Source: Ashinkailepas kermadecensis (taxonomy: Eukaryota > Arthropoda > Thecostraca > Neolepadidae). Taken from it: a DNA stretch of 64,000 bases. This document shows, in pieces, positions 45,990 through 58,392 of this stretch. Numbering within the stretch: position 1 is the first letter of the stretch; every line of letters starts with the position of its first letter. Location of the stretch: the NCBI GenBank assembly GCA_034440615.1, contig JAOTOM010004552.1, positions 124,001 to 188,000 of the forward strand, in the 5' to 3' direction. A model generated the notes under the pieces. The model was given only the letters and a program-made list of their open reading frames with translations, ran no database searches and was not told the origin of the DNA. The position numbers and the translations under genes were made by a program.

Positions 45990-46790
45990 CGTCCTGAATC
46001 ACCACTCCTGAATCACCCCTCCTCCTGAGTACTCATCCTGAATCACCACTCCTGAATCACCCCTCCTCCTGAGTACTCATCCTGAATCACCACTCCTCCT
46101 GAGTACTCATCCTGAATCACCACTCCTGAATCACCACTCCTGAATCACCCCTCCTCCTGAGTACTCATCCTGAATCACCACTCCTCCTGAGCACTCATCC
46201 TGAATCACCCCTCCTCCTGAGTACTCATCCTGAATCACCCCTCCTCCTGAGTACTCATCCTGAATCACCACTCCTCCTGAGCACTCATCCTGAATCACCC
46301 CTCCTCCTGAGTACTCATCCTGAATCACCCCTCCTCCTGAGTACTCATCCTGAATCACCCCTCCTCCTGAGTACTCATCCTGAATCACCCCTCCTCCTGA
46401 GTACTCATCCTGAATCACCCCTCCTCCTGAGTACTCATCCTGAATCACCCCTCCTCCTGAGCACTCATCCTGAATCACCCCTCCTCCTGAGTACTCATCC
46501 TGAATCACCCCTCCTCCTGAGCACTCATCCTGAATCACCCCTCCTCCTGAGTACTCATCCTGAATCACCACTCCTCCTGAGTACTCATCCTGAATCACCA
46601 CTCCTCCTGAGTACTCATCCTGAATCACCACTCCTCCTGAGTACTCATCCTGAATCACCACTCCTGAATCACCACTCCTCCTGAGTACTCATCCTGAATC
46701 ACCACTCCTCCTGAGTACTCATCCTGAATCACCACTCCTCCTGAGTACACCTCCTGAATCACAATTCCTCCTGAATCACTACTCCTGAAG
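45990..46790. repeat. 30-bp minisatellite, about 26 copies
   Basis: Unit CCTGAATCACCCCTCCTCCT plus GAGTACTCAT, with CACCACT and GAGCACT variants and short 15-bp units at both edges. The minus frame reads QDEYSGGGVI repeats because the period is a multiple of three. Confidence 0.95.
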
Positions 46791-47624
46791 TCTGAGCGCT
46801 CATTTGTAGAACGATTCATCCCACCTGCCCAGGGATGCAGCTTACGAGCGCCACCACAAGCAAACCATTCGCTGTCGAAAGCGGTTACTGCTGCTTGTGG
46901 TCACGGCCGACTGTGGTCACGGGTGACTGTGGTCACGGGTGACTGTGGTTACAGCCGACTGTAGTCAGGGGTGACCATGGTCACAACCGACTGTAGGCTC
47001 GGGCGACTGTGGTTACGGCCAACGTCGGGAAGCGCTTCCCAGCAACCGAACCGTTACCTGCACACTGGTCTCATGCATTAAATGCATTAAATGCATGAGA
47101 CCAGTCTGACATTACCAACGGTGCAAGAATGCACATTTTTTTTAATTGCCGTCGCCATATCAGATGCAGCAACAGCCTATCTCATTTGGCTGTATGCACC
47201 TTTTTGGGTCTTTCAATGACATTGACACCGCAATAAGAGCTAGGCGGCTCTGCAGTCACCTCCAGCCGTGCAACGTCACAGTGCAGGGGCCCGGGCGCAG
47301 AAGCGTCACCAGCACGAGCGTGGAGAGACCAACACCGTAGTCTGTACATTGCACAAGCTCAGTGGTCACCACTGGAGTGGGGCCAAGCACGGTCTCAGCA
47401 TCCAGTCGCGTGTCTTCGCACAGTCGCGGGGGCGGAGCGGAGGAGGACGGGGGCCGGCGGGCCAGCACCGCTTCTGGTGCCGCGATTCTGCCCGTGCAAG
47501 CCGGTCCAGTTGGGCGCGACAGACGTCTGCGGGCCAGTGGACTGACACAGGCGCGGTGACCGCTCGCCAGGTCGTTGTTCACCGTTGAGTGTGCGGACCG
47601 GTCGGCGACACGACCATTCCGCGA
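46791..47624. other. intronic stretch with a 16-bp array and a hairpin
   Basis: About 46895-47010 repeats GACTGTGGTCACGGGT loosely. At 47065-47104 a perfect inverted repeat has 15-bp arms (CTGGTCTCATGCATT). Right part is GC-rich unique sequence. Confidence 0.6.
47065..47104. repeat. perfect inverted repeat, 15-bp arms
   Basis: CTGGTCTCATGCATT at 47065-47079 and its exact reverse complement at 47090-47104. The 10-base centre is itself made of ATGCATTAA. Confidence 0.9.
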
Positions 47625-48905
47625 AACACGGCGGGATAGTGAGAAATACGGCGGGATAGTGAGAAACACGGCGGGATAGTGAGAAACACGGCGGGATAGT
47701 GAGAAACACGGCGGGATAGTGAGAAACACGGCGGGATAGTGAGAAACACGGCGGGATAGTGAGAAACACTGCGGGGTAGTGAGAAACACGGCGGGATAGT
47801 GAGAAACACAGCGGGGTAGTGAGAAACACGGCGGGATAGTGAGAAACACGGCGGGATAGTGAGAAACACGGCGGGATAGTGAGAAATACGGCGGGATAGT
47901 GAGAAACACGGCGGGATAGTGAGAAACACGGCGGGATAGTGAGAAACACGGCGGGATAGTGAGAAACACGGCGGGATAGTGAGAAACACGGCGGGATAGT
48001 GAGAAACACGGCGGGATAATGAGAAACACGGCGGGATAGTGAGAAACACGGCGGGATAGTGAGAAACATGGCGGTATAGTGAGAAACACGGCGGGATAGT
48101 GAGAAATACGGCGGGATAGTGAGAAACACGGCGGGACAGTGAGAAACACGGCGGGGTTGTGAGAAACACGGCGGGATAGTGAGAAACACGGCGGGATGGT
48201 GAGAAATACGGGGGGATAGTGAGAAACACGGCGGGATAGTGAGAAACAAGGCGGGATAGTGAGAAATACGGCGGGGTAGTGAGAAACACGGCGGGTATAG
48301 TGAGAAACACGGCGGTATAGTGAGAAATACGGCGGGATAGTGAGAAACACGGCGGGATAGTGAGAAACACGGCGGGATAGTGAGAAACACGGCGGGATAA
48401 TGAGAAACACGGCGGGATAGTGAGAAACACGGCGGGATAGTGAGAAACATGGCGGTATAGTGAGAAACACGGCGGGATAGTGAGAAATACGGCGGGATAG
48501 TGAGAAACACGGCGGGACAGTGAGAAACACGGCGGGGTTGTGAGAAACACGGCGGGATAGTGAGAAACACGGCGGGATGGTGAGAAATACGGGGGGATAG
48601 TGAGAAACACGGCGGGATAGTGAGAAACAAGGCGGGATAGTGAGAAATACGGCGGGGTAGTGAGAAATACGGTGGGGTAGTGAGAAATACGGTGGAATAG
48701 TGAGAAACACGGCGGGATAATGAGAAACACGGCGGGATAGTGAGAAACACGGCGGGATAGTGAGAAACACGGCGGTATAGTGAGAAACACGGCGGGATAG
48801 TGAGAAATACGGCGGGATAGTGAGAAACACGGCGGGATAGTGAGAAACACGGCGGGATAGTGAGAAACACGGCGGGATAGTGAGAAATACGGCGGGATAG
48901 TGAGA
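47625..48905. repeat. 20-bp minisatellite, about 64 copies
   Basis: Unit AGTGAGAAACACGGCGGGAT. Rare variants (ACATGGCGGTATAG, GCGGGACAG, GCGGGGTTG, ACGGGGGGATAG) recur in the same order near 48061-48290 and 48442-48670, showing a block duplication of about 381 bp. Minus frames of over 440 codons are artefacts of the array. Confidence 0.97.
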
Positions 48906-49016
48906 AGACCGACCGAGTCCATTCACGTGCACACCCGAGCACGAGCGCTGGCATTGGCGACCTGGCAAAACCCGATTGGACCAATCGCCACGCCTCCGAA
49001 CCGCAATGACATCTGT

Positions 49017-49118
49017 TGGCTACTGTTGGCTACTGTTGGCTACTCACATCTGTTGGCTACTCACATCTGTTGGCTACTCACATCTGTTGGCTACTCACAT
49101 CTGTTGGCTACTCACATC
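49017..49118. repeat. 17-bp minisatellite, about 6 copies
   Basis: TGTTGGCTACTCACATC repeated, with two shorter units at the left. On the minus (gene) strand each full unit contains GATGTGAGTAG, a strong splice-donor-like string. Confidence 0.9.
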
Positions 49119-50191
49119 CTGCAACTTCACTCGGAACGAGGGCCACTATTTACACTTCGATCTTGATCAATTCACATCACAGCGTGGCTGATGTTGCACT
49201 CCGCAATCTTGTTCGCAATGGCATCGCAATAGCTTGCCATGGGCTTCGCAGGGTGCCATGGGCTGGCCGGTCGGCGCGGTCGGCAGGTAGACGTGATTGT
49301 AATCTGGAGTCTTTGCTGTCGCGCCCAAGAAAGCTGATTGTATTGAGATGGTGCACAATGGTCCTGTCTAGATGCTGGCTTCTGGTCGTAGTGCGGCAAC
49401 TAAGATACAACACAAAGCCGTTTCAAACTGGGAAGAGATAACTTAGTGATTAAGCAAGAACATATTGCACTGGTGGCAGCACTGGCGTATCTAGGGGAGG
49501 ACTCGGTGGCCTTGCACTCCGCCTCCCCCACCATCCCCCAAAGACCGATGTCACTATGAACTGGTGTACTAAATGGCATTTTCTCGAAATCTAAAACCAT
49601 TTTATGAGAAAAATATTGTTTCAAGCGGACCCACCGAATGCTTGCTGCTCACCACTCGAGAGTTGTTCGATTATGGAAATTACCCCTTCCAACCGCCACC
49701 CCCTCCCCCTTCAACCGGCCAGAAACCAGCCGTCTGGATCCGCTACTGGGTGGCAGAATACTTGTCGTTTCGGCAGCACGTCATCACCAGAGGCGACACC
49801 AGGCGGGCGCGGCTCGATGGTGTTTAGTGGGCGTGGTCCAGATCCACAACGATAGCTCCACAATGACCGGCTCTCGGCAGAGCGTCACGGTTGGTGGAGC
49901 GTGACGTCACGCCCAGCCTCCACTGGGTATGTGGCGCACACCTATCGCCTGTGCAGATGGCATTGCCGTACGGACCGCCACGTGCTGGAACGACCCTGAG
50001 AAGAGCCTGGTCATGTCTGCGTGTGTGTGTGTGGGGGGGGGGGGGATGGTTATGTTACCAATACCTTCTAATCAGTTGTCAAGATAACACATGACTGACA
50101 GCGCTTGATGCACGGCTGGTATATCTCCAGCAATCATTCGTCGTGCTGGAACACCATCAAGTCAGCCAAAGCACAATGTTGCGTGCCGTAT
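49119..50191. other. intronic stretch
   Basis: Includes a GT run and G run near 50020-50045 and a G-rich segment at 49480-49700 resembling DNA-transposon ends elsewhere in the window. No gene. Confidence 0.4.
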
Positions 50192-50203
50192 TCTCATCAG
50201 GAT

Positions 50204-50371
50204 GGTTGGTTGGTTGGTTATTGGTTTTACGACACGTTTATCGTTGAGTCACATAGCGCGGCTAATCTCTCACGCTGATTGGCCGCGGGCGAAGAGTACC
50301 AACAGATGAGACTCGAACCCACAATCTTTCGATTGTGTTACGGGCAACTTACCCCTAGCCTACTTGTCCCC
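50204..50371 (-). mobile_element. full-length tRNA-SINE inserted at a splice donor
   Basis: Minus strand: head GGGGACAAGTAGGCTAGGGG, box B GGTTCGAGT, the family body and an AACC tail. It is bounded by a 12-bp target duplication, TCTCATCAGGAT (50192-50203) and TCTCACCAGGAT (50372-50383). The right duplicate is the end of the mannosidase exon and the first six intron bases, so the SINE begins at intron position +7. Confidence 0.92.
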
Positions 50372-50377
50372 TCTCAC

Positions 50378-50505
50378 CAGGATGACGGCTTGTGTGATGT
50401 CCGCCTGTCGTAGGATGTAGGGCATCGTAGAACTGTGGCCGAAGGTATCCACCGACCAGCCCGTCTTCACTGTCGCGTTCAGGTGGTACCTCAGCCACTG
50501 GTGAC
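50378..50505 (-). CDS. alpha-Man-II: class II alpha-mannosidase, nucleophile exon
   Basis: 128 nt; acceptor CTGCAACAG, donor CTG|GTGAGA. Two bases finish the Gly started by the exon at 59683, then 42 codons: HQWLRYHLNATVKTG, WSVDTFGHSSTMPY, ILRQADITQAVIL. This is the family segment GHQWL followed by W(A/S)IDPFGHSPTMAY; the Asp of WSVDTFGHS corresponds to the catalytic nucleophile and zinc ligand and is kept, while Pro of DPFGHS is Thr. No long open frame marks this exon; I found it by translating around splice sites. It ends in phase 0, matching 40273. Confidence 0.9.
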
Positions 50506-53125
50506 CTGTTGCAGGCCGAGTCACAGGTCAGGCGTTCGGCTCGCACCGTCTGCTCCCTCCTGCGTATGGCCCATGCCTCGCGTCTGCTGGCGAATACCAG
50601 CCGCGTTGAAAGCGGTGTTTGAGCACGTTGCATGGAAACTATTTAGAACACGGTTTGGATTTACTAGTGGTAAACTCTTGTGGGCGGAATGGTTTGTTTC
50701 GGATAACCGATTCATTTTGTGGATAGTACGCCAGTAAAACCATGCATGTACCTCTTCACGCACCATACATCTGAATAGTATTGGGGGAGTATTCCAGAGA
50801 GTCTTGAAAGGTTCCGGTCCCATGTCACGGCGTTTAGTACAGGTGCTCATATATATATATATATATATATATGGAATATATTGCTCTTAAGACACATTTT
50901 ATTGAAGATTACGGGCAGCTTGCGCGTTTGTCTTTTTCTGTTCAATCGACTCATTATTCGGATGACATCTATGTTCTGGATTGTGATTGTGCAGTACCTC
51001 TCCTAAATTCATCTTCATCCATCACACCAAGAAATGAAACGCAGCTAACATCGATGTTGTCTCTGTTCGCCATGGCATTGCATGATGCAACGTTCCACCC
51101 ATGCAACGAACATTTGCAGTCGTAACGCTATACATGGTGCATCAGTGCAGTCATTCATCTAGAAATGCAATGGTTTTATATAATACGAGAATATCGTGCG
51201 ATACACAGCAGCAGTGTTACAAATGTGTGCACTCGCTTCAAAATGCAGTGAGTGTGAGTGCACACAAGCACACAAGCACACAAACACATAAGCACACACA
51301 CATACACCCACAAACACGCACAGACACACGGTTCACGGACATATCGCATCGAACCACCGAATACACGTGGGCACGTACTTTTGCGCACTTGCACCTTTAA
51401 TCTCATGGGAGAAAGGGACCATCATACAGCTTTCGGCGGCGATGGAGTCGGGCCCGACCCGCCGGCTCCGTGGGAGAAGACCAGAGGGGCGGGGCCCACC
51501 CCGTCAGCTGGGAGGAGGGGCGGGACCCACCCCCGTCAGCTGGGAGGAGTACTCAGAGGGCTCGTCGCCCGGCACCAGTCGGTTGACGGCTTCACCCAGA
51601 GCGTCATTGTTGCGCTGCGTTGGGGCACGATGTCGGGTACCGCCTCCCCCCCCCATATCCCCTCCCATCCTGGCACCTGCCCAACAACCGGCCCGCGCCG
51701 GCCGTCGGGGACGCTGCGTCGGCGGACATCGCCAAGGAAGTGCATGCCGGGGCAACGCGCGGTCCGCTGACAGCGCCGCCGATGCCCGCAGTGGTCGTCA
51801 GCTCCATTACCGCCCGGATGAGGCCGAATGGTTCGGCTTGTCCTGGACCTGTCTCAGCCGGTCGGCGCTTCCGCCAACGACGGCGTCCGGATCCGCTGCG
51901 CCACAGAGCGGGCCACTTCGGTTCGGTGCGTGGCCAGCAAGGCGAGCCCGAGCGGGCTGACGGTCACGTCGCACATTCGACATTGGCACGTTCGAATGCG
52001 CGTTCGCATTCGAAGTCATTCCTGTGTCGCCTGCTGGTGTCAGTCGGCTTGTCTTGCAGTGGTGGCCCTCGCTTTTCTTGCAGCTATCACCAGGTGGCCC
52101 TCGCTTTCAGGGCACGATCGTCCCCCGAAATCTTCGATGACTTCGCGGCACTGGCTGGCGCTTCTGACTCGTTGCGCCGCTGGCCACGACGGTGCATGCC
52201 ATTACGACTCCTACGGGGCGGCACTTCACTGCTTCACTGCAGCCTCGCTGCCCACCGCACCTATCTCATCTTCTGCATGATTTGCACCACACTCGGCGTG
52301 CCCCTCACCTTCGAGCAGCGTCTCAACCCGATGATCCTGGGCCATGATCCTCGACATAGAATCGGACACCTTAGCTGGGCGACCTTGGCCCTGCCGCCGT
52401 GCAAACCGGAAGTCGACACCGATAGCCCACGCCAGACATGACGGCGCACCGCGTGTGGTCGCCCACCGGAGTGGCGGGCGACTCGCCGGCCGTCGGCGGC
52501 GGCGAACGGCGCCGCGCCGTCGATGTCTTTCCTCGAAATCCTCCGCGCGTTTTGGTTTGACCGCGATGACCTGGGGCTGCCGCTGGAAGACGCAGCGCGT
52601 GGTGCTGCATGTGCGACAACATGTCCGCCGTTGCCGTGTGGTGCCGAGCCTCGATCCACGAACCACGTTCTGCGGTGCTGCCGCGACAGCGGTCGTTCTT
52701 CGTGGCGCCAACGGTGCGGCCGACGGGATGTCCCAGTGCGATGTGCTCCGGTTCCGCCGCCTGCTCCCGGCGACGCCGTTTCCGTGCCCCCCCACCTGTT
52801 CCACCACCTGCGCACGGCGACGGCACTGCCTCCGCCCCCCCTCCCCTGCACCTGAGTAGACAATTCCGCCACCTGCGCCCAGCGAAGGCGGCATCCCGGC
52901 GCTCCCCCCCCGTCGCCTGGGCGGACAGTTCTGCCGGATACAACCGGCGGCGGCGGTGTCTCCGTGCCTCCTACCCAGTGCCACCGCCTTGGCTGACATC
53001 GCCCACGGCCCTCCCCCCTCACCGGTCTCGACCTGTGAACTCGACACCCGCCTTGATTAAATACACCAGATTATGCTCTCCACTTGGCATTCTTGGCCAA
53101 GTGGTTCAAAGTCAAACTAAGCAGA
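50506..53125. other. intronic stretch with a GC-rich block
   Basis: A (TA)n run lies at about 50851-50872 and CA-rich repeats at 51258-51330. From 51400 to 53080 the DNA is very GC-rich, with overlapping open frames of 150-270 codons on both strands, none with a domain I recognise. It may be a decayed retroelement or simply compositionally open; I do not call a gene. Confidence 0.4.
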
Positions 53126-53825
53126 CGGCGCTACCGCGTGGCAAGGGCTACCCGCACCGCCACAGATGACGCTACCGCGTGACAAGGGTTACCCGCGCCG
53201 TGACAGACGACGTTACCGCGTGACAAGGGCTACCCGCACCGCCACAGATGACGCTACCGCGTGACAAGGGTTACCCGCGCCGTGACAGACGACGTTACCG
53301 CGTGACAAGGGCTACCCGCGCCGCGACAGATGACGCTACCGCGTGACAAGGGTTACCCGCGCCGTGACAGACGACGTTACCGCGTGACAATGGTTACCCG
53401 CGCCGTGACAGACGACGTTACCGCGTGACAAGGGCTACCCGCACCGCCACAGATGACGCTACCGCGTGACAAGGGTTACCCGCGCCGTGACAGACGACGT
53501 TACCGCGTGACAAGGGTTACCCGCGCCGCGACAGACGATGCTACCGCATGGCAAAGGTTTCCTTCGCCGTGACAGACGACGTTACCGCGTGACAAGGGTT
53601 ACCCGCGCCGCGACAGACGATGCTACCGCATGGCAAAGGTTTCCTTCGCCGTGACAGACGACGTTACCGCGTGACAAGGGTTACCCGCGCCGCGACAGAC
53701 GACGCTACCGCATGGCAAAGGTTTCCTTCGCCATGACAGACGACGTTACCGCGTGACAAGGGTTACCCGCGCCGCGACAGACGATGCTACCGCATGGCAA
53801 AGGTTTCCATCGCCGCGACAGGGGG
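53126..53825. repeat. 41-bp minisatellite, about 17 copies
   Basis: Unit GACGTTACCGCGTGACAAGG plus GTTACCCGCGCCGTGACAGAC. Left copies alternate two types (GCACCGCCACAGAT and GCGCCGTGACAGAC); right copies carry a CATGGCAAAGGTTTCC type, giving a two-unit higher-order pattern. Confidence 0.95.
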
Positions 53826-54840
53826 TGGACCAACGAATAGCCAAATTCATTAGAACGCGGTCGAGCATCATGACCGGAACCGACTAATGGCAACGATGAA
53901 GTGAGGACTCAGCATACAATGCAGTACATGGTGATTCCATTGGTTTAAGCCAAGCGTGGCCAAAGCTTAGTGGCGTCATCATTCCCAGACTATAGCGCGT
54001 GATGTCTATGAAAACCGCCATGACGTTAAGGTACTTCCTATAAGTTCAAACCTGGGGTCCATGACCCCTAATTTCGTCCTCCCCGGTTTCTACCGTCCTT
54101 GTTGGGAATACGCTGATCATGCAGAGACCTCTACAGTGTTGAGGTCTCTACCTCAACACTCTACATTGACCTCTACATTATTTACAGTTTATTACCATTT
54201 TTACATAGATGGTGTCAGAGTTTTGGCATATTGAGAACATTATATTTTTAATTACATAAATTATAGGGTAGTGTACCGAAAAAGGAACGCCTTCCTTGCC
54301 GGACGAGCTGCCGCTCATGATGTGATGACTAGAAGTATATCAGGGAATGGCTAACGTTTCCCATGCTACGGCTTGATAATAGGCAAGCATTTCTGCAATA
54401 ATTCAGTTCGGATCCAAACAGCCGTGTCCAACGGCCTGATCACTCGGCCGCAGTTTCGACGCCTCGGGCGCGCCTGTATCTCGCATCCTCACGCATCCTC
54501 ACGTCAGCAACGTCATCACAAATCGGATGACGTTTCAGCCAATAGGAATGCAGGAAGTTGTTTGGGCGTCAAGTGCAGAGGAGTCGAAATGGTTCGAGTT
54601 GTCTGCGTCTGGCGCATCGGTGCGCGCAGTTTCAGCATTCTCCAGCCGTGGGTACACCTTGTCCGCTGCTCCGGTTTGATCGCCGTGCAGTGGATGTGCT
54701 TCGTGGACGCAGCGAAACCACGATCGATGATGCAAGCATGAATGGGAAGGGAAATAGTAAGCTTCTCGCAAGTAAATGCGATCAGTATATTTTCATGCAA
54801 GTCTCGTTCGCTCGCTTGGTTTTCATTTTCTCACAGTAAA
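53826..54840. other. intronic stretch
   Basis: Includes a perfect inverted repeat (AGTGTTGAGGT, loop CTCT) at 54135-54160. Minus frames at 54516-54800 have no recognised domain. Confidence 0.45.
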
Positions 54841-55560
54841 CTACAAAATGTGTTCGTGGTCTGGCTTCAGATCGTGCTGCACCGGTGTGACCGTCTTTAC
54901 GAGGCCTACATCTCCGAGCAGACTTGGGTCTGGCGTTATCGGAGAGACGAACTTCAGCATGTCGGGCTCGAGACACGCTGATCTGCTCAGAAGGTTCTTC
55001 TGCGTCTCTGCGTCCACCACATACAATACGGTGGCCACCTGTAGTGTCATGTGCTTGAATACCGATTGAAAATTTCCGCGCACGTCAAAAACACCGCCAA
55101 CACTGGTGAACGGAGTGGAGTTTGGAGTCAGGGGAGGCTGTGGTCTCATCGTACTGTAGTTGCTCACAGAGATGAGGTCCACCTCACCAGCGGATTCCAC
55201 CTTGAAGGTGAGTGGCCGGTTCAGCACGTCCACGTCCACGTCCACGTCCACGTCCACGTCCACGTCCACGTCCACGTCCACGTCTACGTCCACTTGCCAT
55301 GCGGTTCTCTTTCCGCCGATCTCCCCGAGAAATTGTTAATATTGCGGTGATGGTTGCTCCTCTAGCTGAGAAGGCAACGGTGAGGGTAGCTCCTCTAGTG
55401 GCGAAGGTTGCGCCTGCTCCAAGGCTCGCACCTGGCGGAATCGTTCGGATTTTAACCCAGTTTGTTTGCACACAAGGACATAGTGGTTCCTGAAACAACA
55501 GTTGCCGCAGACAGCTTCGTTTGTGAGACACTTGATTCAGTCTGTTGGACCTGGTCCACC
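54841..55560 (-). pseudogene. Ty3/gypsy-type gag-protease relic
   Basis: Minus strand, 5' to 3': a CX2CX4HX4C zinc knuckle (CGNCCFRNHYVLVC, 55509-55468), then a retroelement aspartic-protease region ending at 54841 (EVDLISVSNYS, TLQVATVLYVVDAETQKNLLS, DMLKFVSP). The protease active site reads ESAG where DTGA is expected (about 55198-55187), and an in-frame stop and frame changes break the region, so it is dead. A GTCCAC hexamer run (about 55220-55290) encodes a DV or GR repeat between the two parts. I infer the family from motif order; no LTRs were identified. Confidence 0.7.
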
Positions 55561-55744
55561 ACAGCATCCGCACACAGGTGACGACTGCGAGGCCCTGGCT
55601 GCTGCTGCCGATGCTGACGCTCTTGCAGGCGGGGCTGCGGTTGCTGGTGCCGTGGTGGCCGGCACTGTGGCTGCTGGTGCCCTTGTGGTCGGCGCTGCCA
55701 AGTCATGTTGCCGGCTCCACGGCCGTGAACACGCTGGACGATGT

Positions 55745-56045
55745 GAAACGCCTAGCCTGATGTGAGACGCCTAGCCTAAGTCCGAATCCCGGCCTGATTT
55801 TTCGAGCCTCTGGCGCCATGTTTTTGTATCCCACCTCGATTTTTCGAGATCCGGTATGCTTTTCGGTGCTATACGCAATTTTTGAAGGCATCTGGAAAAA
55901 AATGTTCGGTGCTCCAGAGCCATTTTCCTGACCCGGACATTTATTTGTGGGAATCCCTCCTTTTTTTGGAGATCTCCAGCTTGATTTTTTGGGATGCCGA
56001 TCCGGTTTTGTGGTATAGGTGCAATTTCAGCAGTGTGAGGTAACT
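55745..56045 (+). repeat. third block of the 'GATTTTT' degenerate repeats
   Basis: CTCGATTTTTCGAGATCCGG, then a TTTTTCGGTGC-like phrase and GAAGGCATC, match in order the segment at about 18405-18470, so the two are paralogous copies and not independent simple sequence. Confidence 0.75.
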
Positions 56046-57285
56046 TATCAAGGGATACCAAAAGAAAACCTTAGAACTGGGTGGAGTTAGGGTTGAAATC
56101 CGCCCAATCAGAAACCATAGTTGTAGATTAGGCCCCTCCACAGGACAATTTAGTTGATAGCTAATTATATTATTTAGAAATGTCCCCTTTGACAAAATAG
56201 CGGTCGAAATCCAAGGACTTTTAATGAGCGTAGGTGCCCCCCCTGCAAATCCGTTTGCCCCCTCCTGCTTGACGCAAATATAGGTACTCCACTGGCCCCT
56301 CAATAATTTTCCGAAACATACGCCCATGGGGCAAAGCCAACATTGAGGGGACAAATTACCCCTCACAAGCATACAATACAACATCCATACCCCACATAAA
56401 ATGGGATGAATGATGTTTTTAAATGCATTTTCTTCCAACAAACTTCTTTTCTGTTATTACAGCCTGCATGATTAGAGCTTCCCAGCTTCCATACCTTCTC
56501 AACGTCATTTACAAAACGGTATGGCACAGCGAAAACGATGGGCGTGACGGCGTGGAATTTGAAGGTTTGGATTATGTATGCACTGACATTGTTGCATTGT
56601 TTCATTGTGATTTATGCATTGCTGTTCAATGCTTGTTCTTGCCGTTAATTTATTCGCTGAGGATATATTTTAGCTCGTGTGACAGTTGCCTTGCAGCCAG
56701 CACCAAATGTTATAAAAATAAACAAATTCCTAAGATGGCGCTCAGAAAACCAATGCAATCCACTTCTCGTTGTCACCTTTGCGAAATTGTCGTCCTAGGA
56801 CTGAGAAATGATCGTTCAAGCTTTGCTTATGACATCAAGCTGGCGGGAATAAATAATAGTAGTGATGAATCTAACTATGTTCAGTTAGACTTGGAGGACT
56901 TAAAAGTGGGTTGATCAATAGCAGATATCTGTAAGATATGCTTAGCACCAGCCCCGCCAGCTCGCTGCAATCTAGAGGCCAGCGGGAAGATTCGAGAAAG
57001 CATTGAGACGTTGGTTTGTTTTCGCACTTATGTATTTATCCAAATATTACTTATTTATACCCTGGTGTGACCCAGTTTTCAGCGAAAATGATTAGTGCTA
57101 TTGCGTTTTGAGTAAATGATGCACCATGCCAAGAACAAACAAAACACCAATATGAAATCATGTTCCCCATTCTCGAACCATAGCAAGAGCCTAAAAACAA
57201 TATGAGACCCAAACACAATGGAGGCCCCCTTTCGACCTTGCCCCCCCCCCCCCCTGGAAGAAATTCGTGGCGACGCCACTGACCA
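56046..57285. other. intronic stretch
   Basis: A plus frame at 56423-56914 (163 codons) has no recognised domain and is not called. At the right edge, the minus strand of 57240-57285 reads CAGTGGCGTCGCCACGAATT followed by a long G run, which resembles a hAT-type or related DNA-transposon end. Confidence 0.4.
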
Positions 57286-57289
57286 CAGG

Positions 57290-58388
57290 AGCACTGCACA
57301 CAATGTCCCATATATACTCCACCACCGAGGAACTGCACACAATGTCCCACATATGCTCCACCACTGGGGAACTGCACACAATGTCCCACATATGCTCCAC
57401 CACTGGAACACTGCACACAATGTCCCACATATGCGTCACCACTGCAGCACTGCACACAATGTCCCACATGTGCTCCACCACTGAGACACTACACACAATG
57501 TCCCACATATGCTCCACCACCGAGTAACTGCACACAATGTCCCACATATGCTCCACCACTGGAGTACTGCACACAATGTCCCACATATGCTCCACCACTG
57601 GTGCACTGCACACAATGTCCCACATATGCTCCACCACTGGAGCACTGCACACAATGTCCCACATATGCTCCACCACTGGATCACTGCACACAATGTCCCA
57701 CATATGCTCCACCATCGAGTAACTGTACACAATGTCCCACATATGCTCCACCACTGGAGCACTGCACACAATGTCCCACATATGCTCCACCACTGAGGCA
57801 CTGCACACAATGTCCCACATATGCGCCACCACTGGAGCACTGCACACAATGTCCCACATATGCTCCACCACTGAGGCACTGCACACAATGTCCCACATAT
57901 GCGTCACCACTGGAGCACTGCACACAATGTCCCACATATGCTCCACCACTGAGGCACTGCACACAATGTCCCACATATGCTCTACCACTGGGGGACTGCA
58001 CACAATGTCCCATATATGCTCCACCACTGGATCATTGCACCAATGTCCCACATATGCTCCACCACTGGAGCACTGCACACAATGTCCCACATATGCTCCA
58101 CCATCGAGTAACTGTACACAATGTCCCACATATGCTCCACCACTGAGGCACTGCACACAATGTCCCACATATGCTCCACCACTGGAGCACTGCACACAAT
58201 GTCCCACATATGCTCCACCACTGAGACACTGCACACAATGTCCCACACATGCTCCACAACTGGAGCACTGCACACAATGTCCCACATATGCTCTACCACT
58301 GAGGCACTGCACACAATGTCCCACATATGCTCCACCACTGGAGCACTGCACACAATGTCCCACATATGCTCCACCACTGAGGAACCGC
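57290..58388. repeat. 39-bp minisatellite, 28 copies
   Basis: Unit starts CACTGCACACAATGTCCCAC and ends ATATGCTCCACCACTGGAG. Variants differ mainly in the last six bases. The right edge meets a gypsy reverse transcriptase relic. The 13-codon period keeps all six frames largely open. Confidence 0.97.
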
Positions 58389-58392
58389 ACAG

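Noticed and set aside
47256..48968. 570-, 529- and 447-codon minus-strand frames
   Set aside because: All are the 20-bp satellite read in three frames (LSRRVSHYPAVF-type repeats), with no start context or domain.
45045..50371. tRNA genes on the minus strand
   Set aside because: The A and B boxes belong to SINE heads: each is followed by the same body and AACC tail, and the acceptor arm does not close as a tRNA.
51367..53047. Overlapping GC-rich frames up to 273 codons on both strands
   Set aside because: No domain, splice-consistent exon or family pattern was found; openness on both strands follows from composition.
56423..56914. 163-codon plus-strand frame
   Set aside because: No recognisable motif, lies inside a mannosidase intron beside repeat relics, and has no supporting splice or start context.
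57290..58388. CRISPR-like array
   Set aside because: Units are contiguous 39-bp tandem copies without unique spacers, in a eukaryotic intron.
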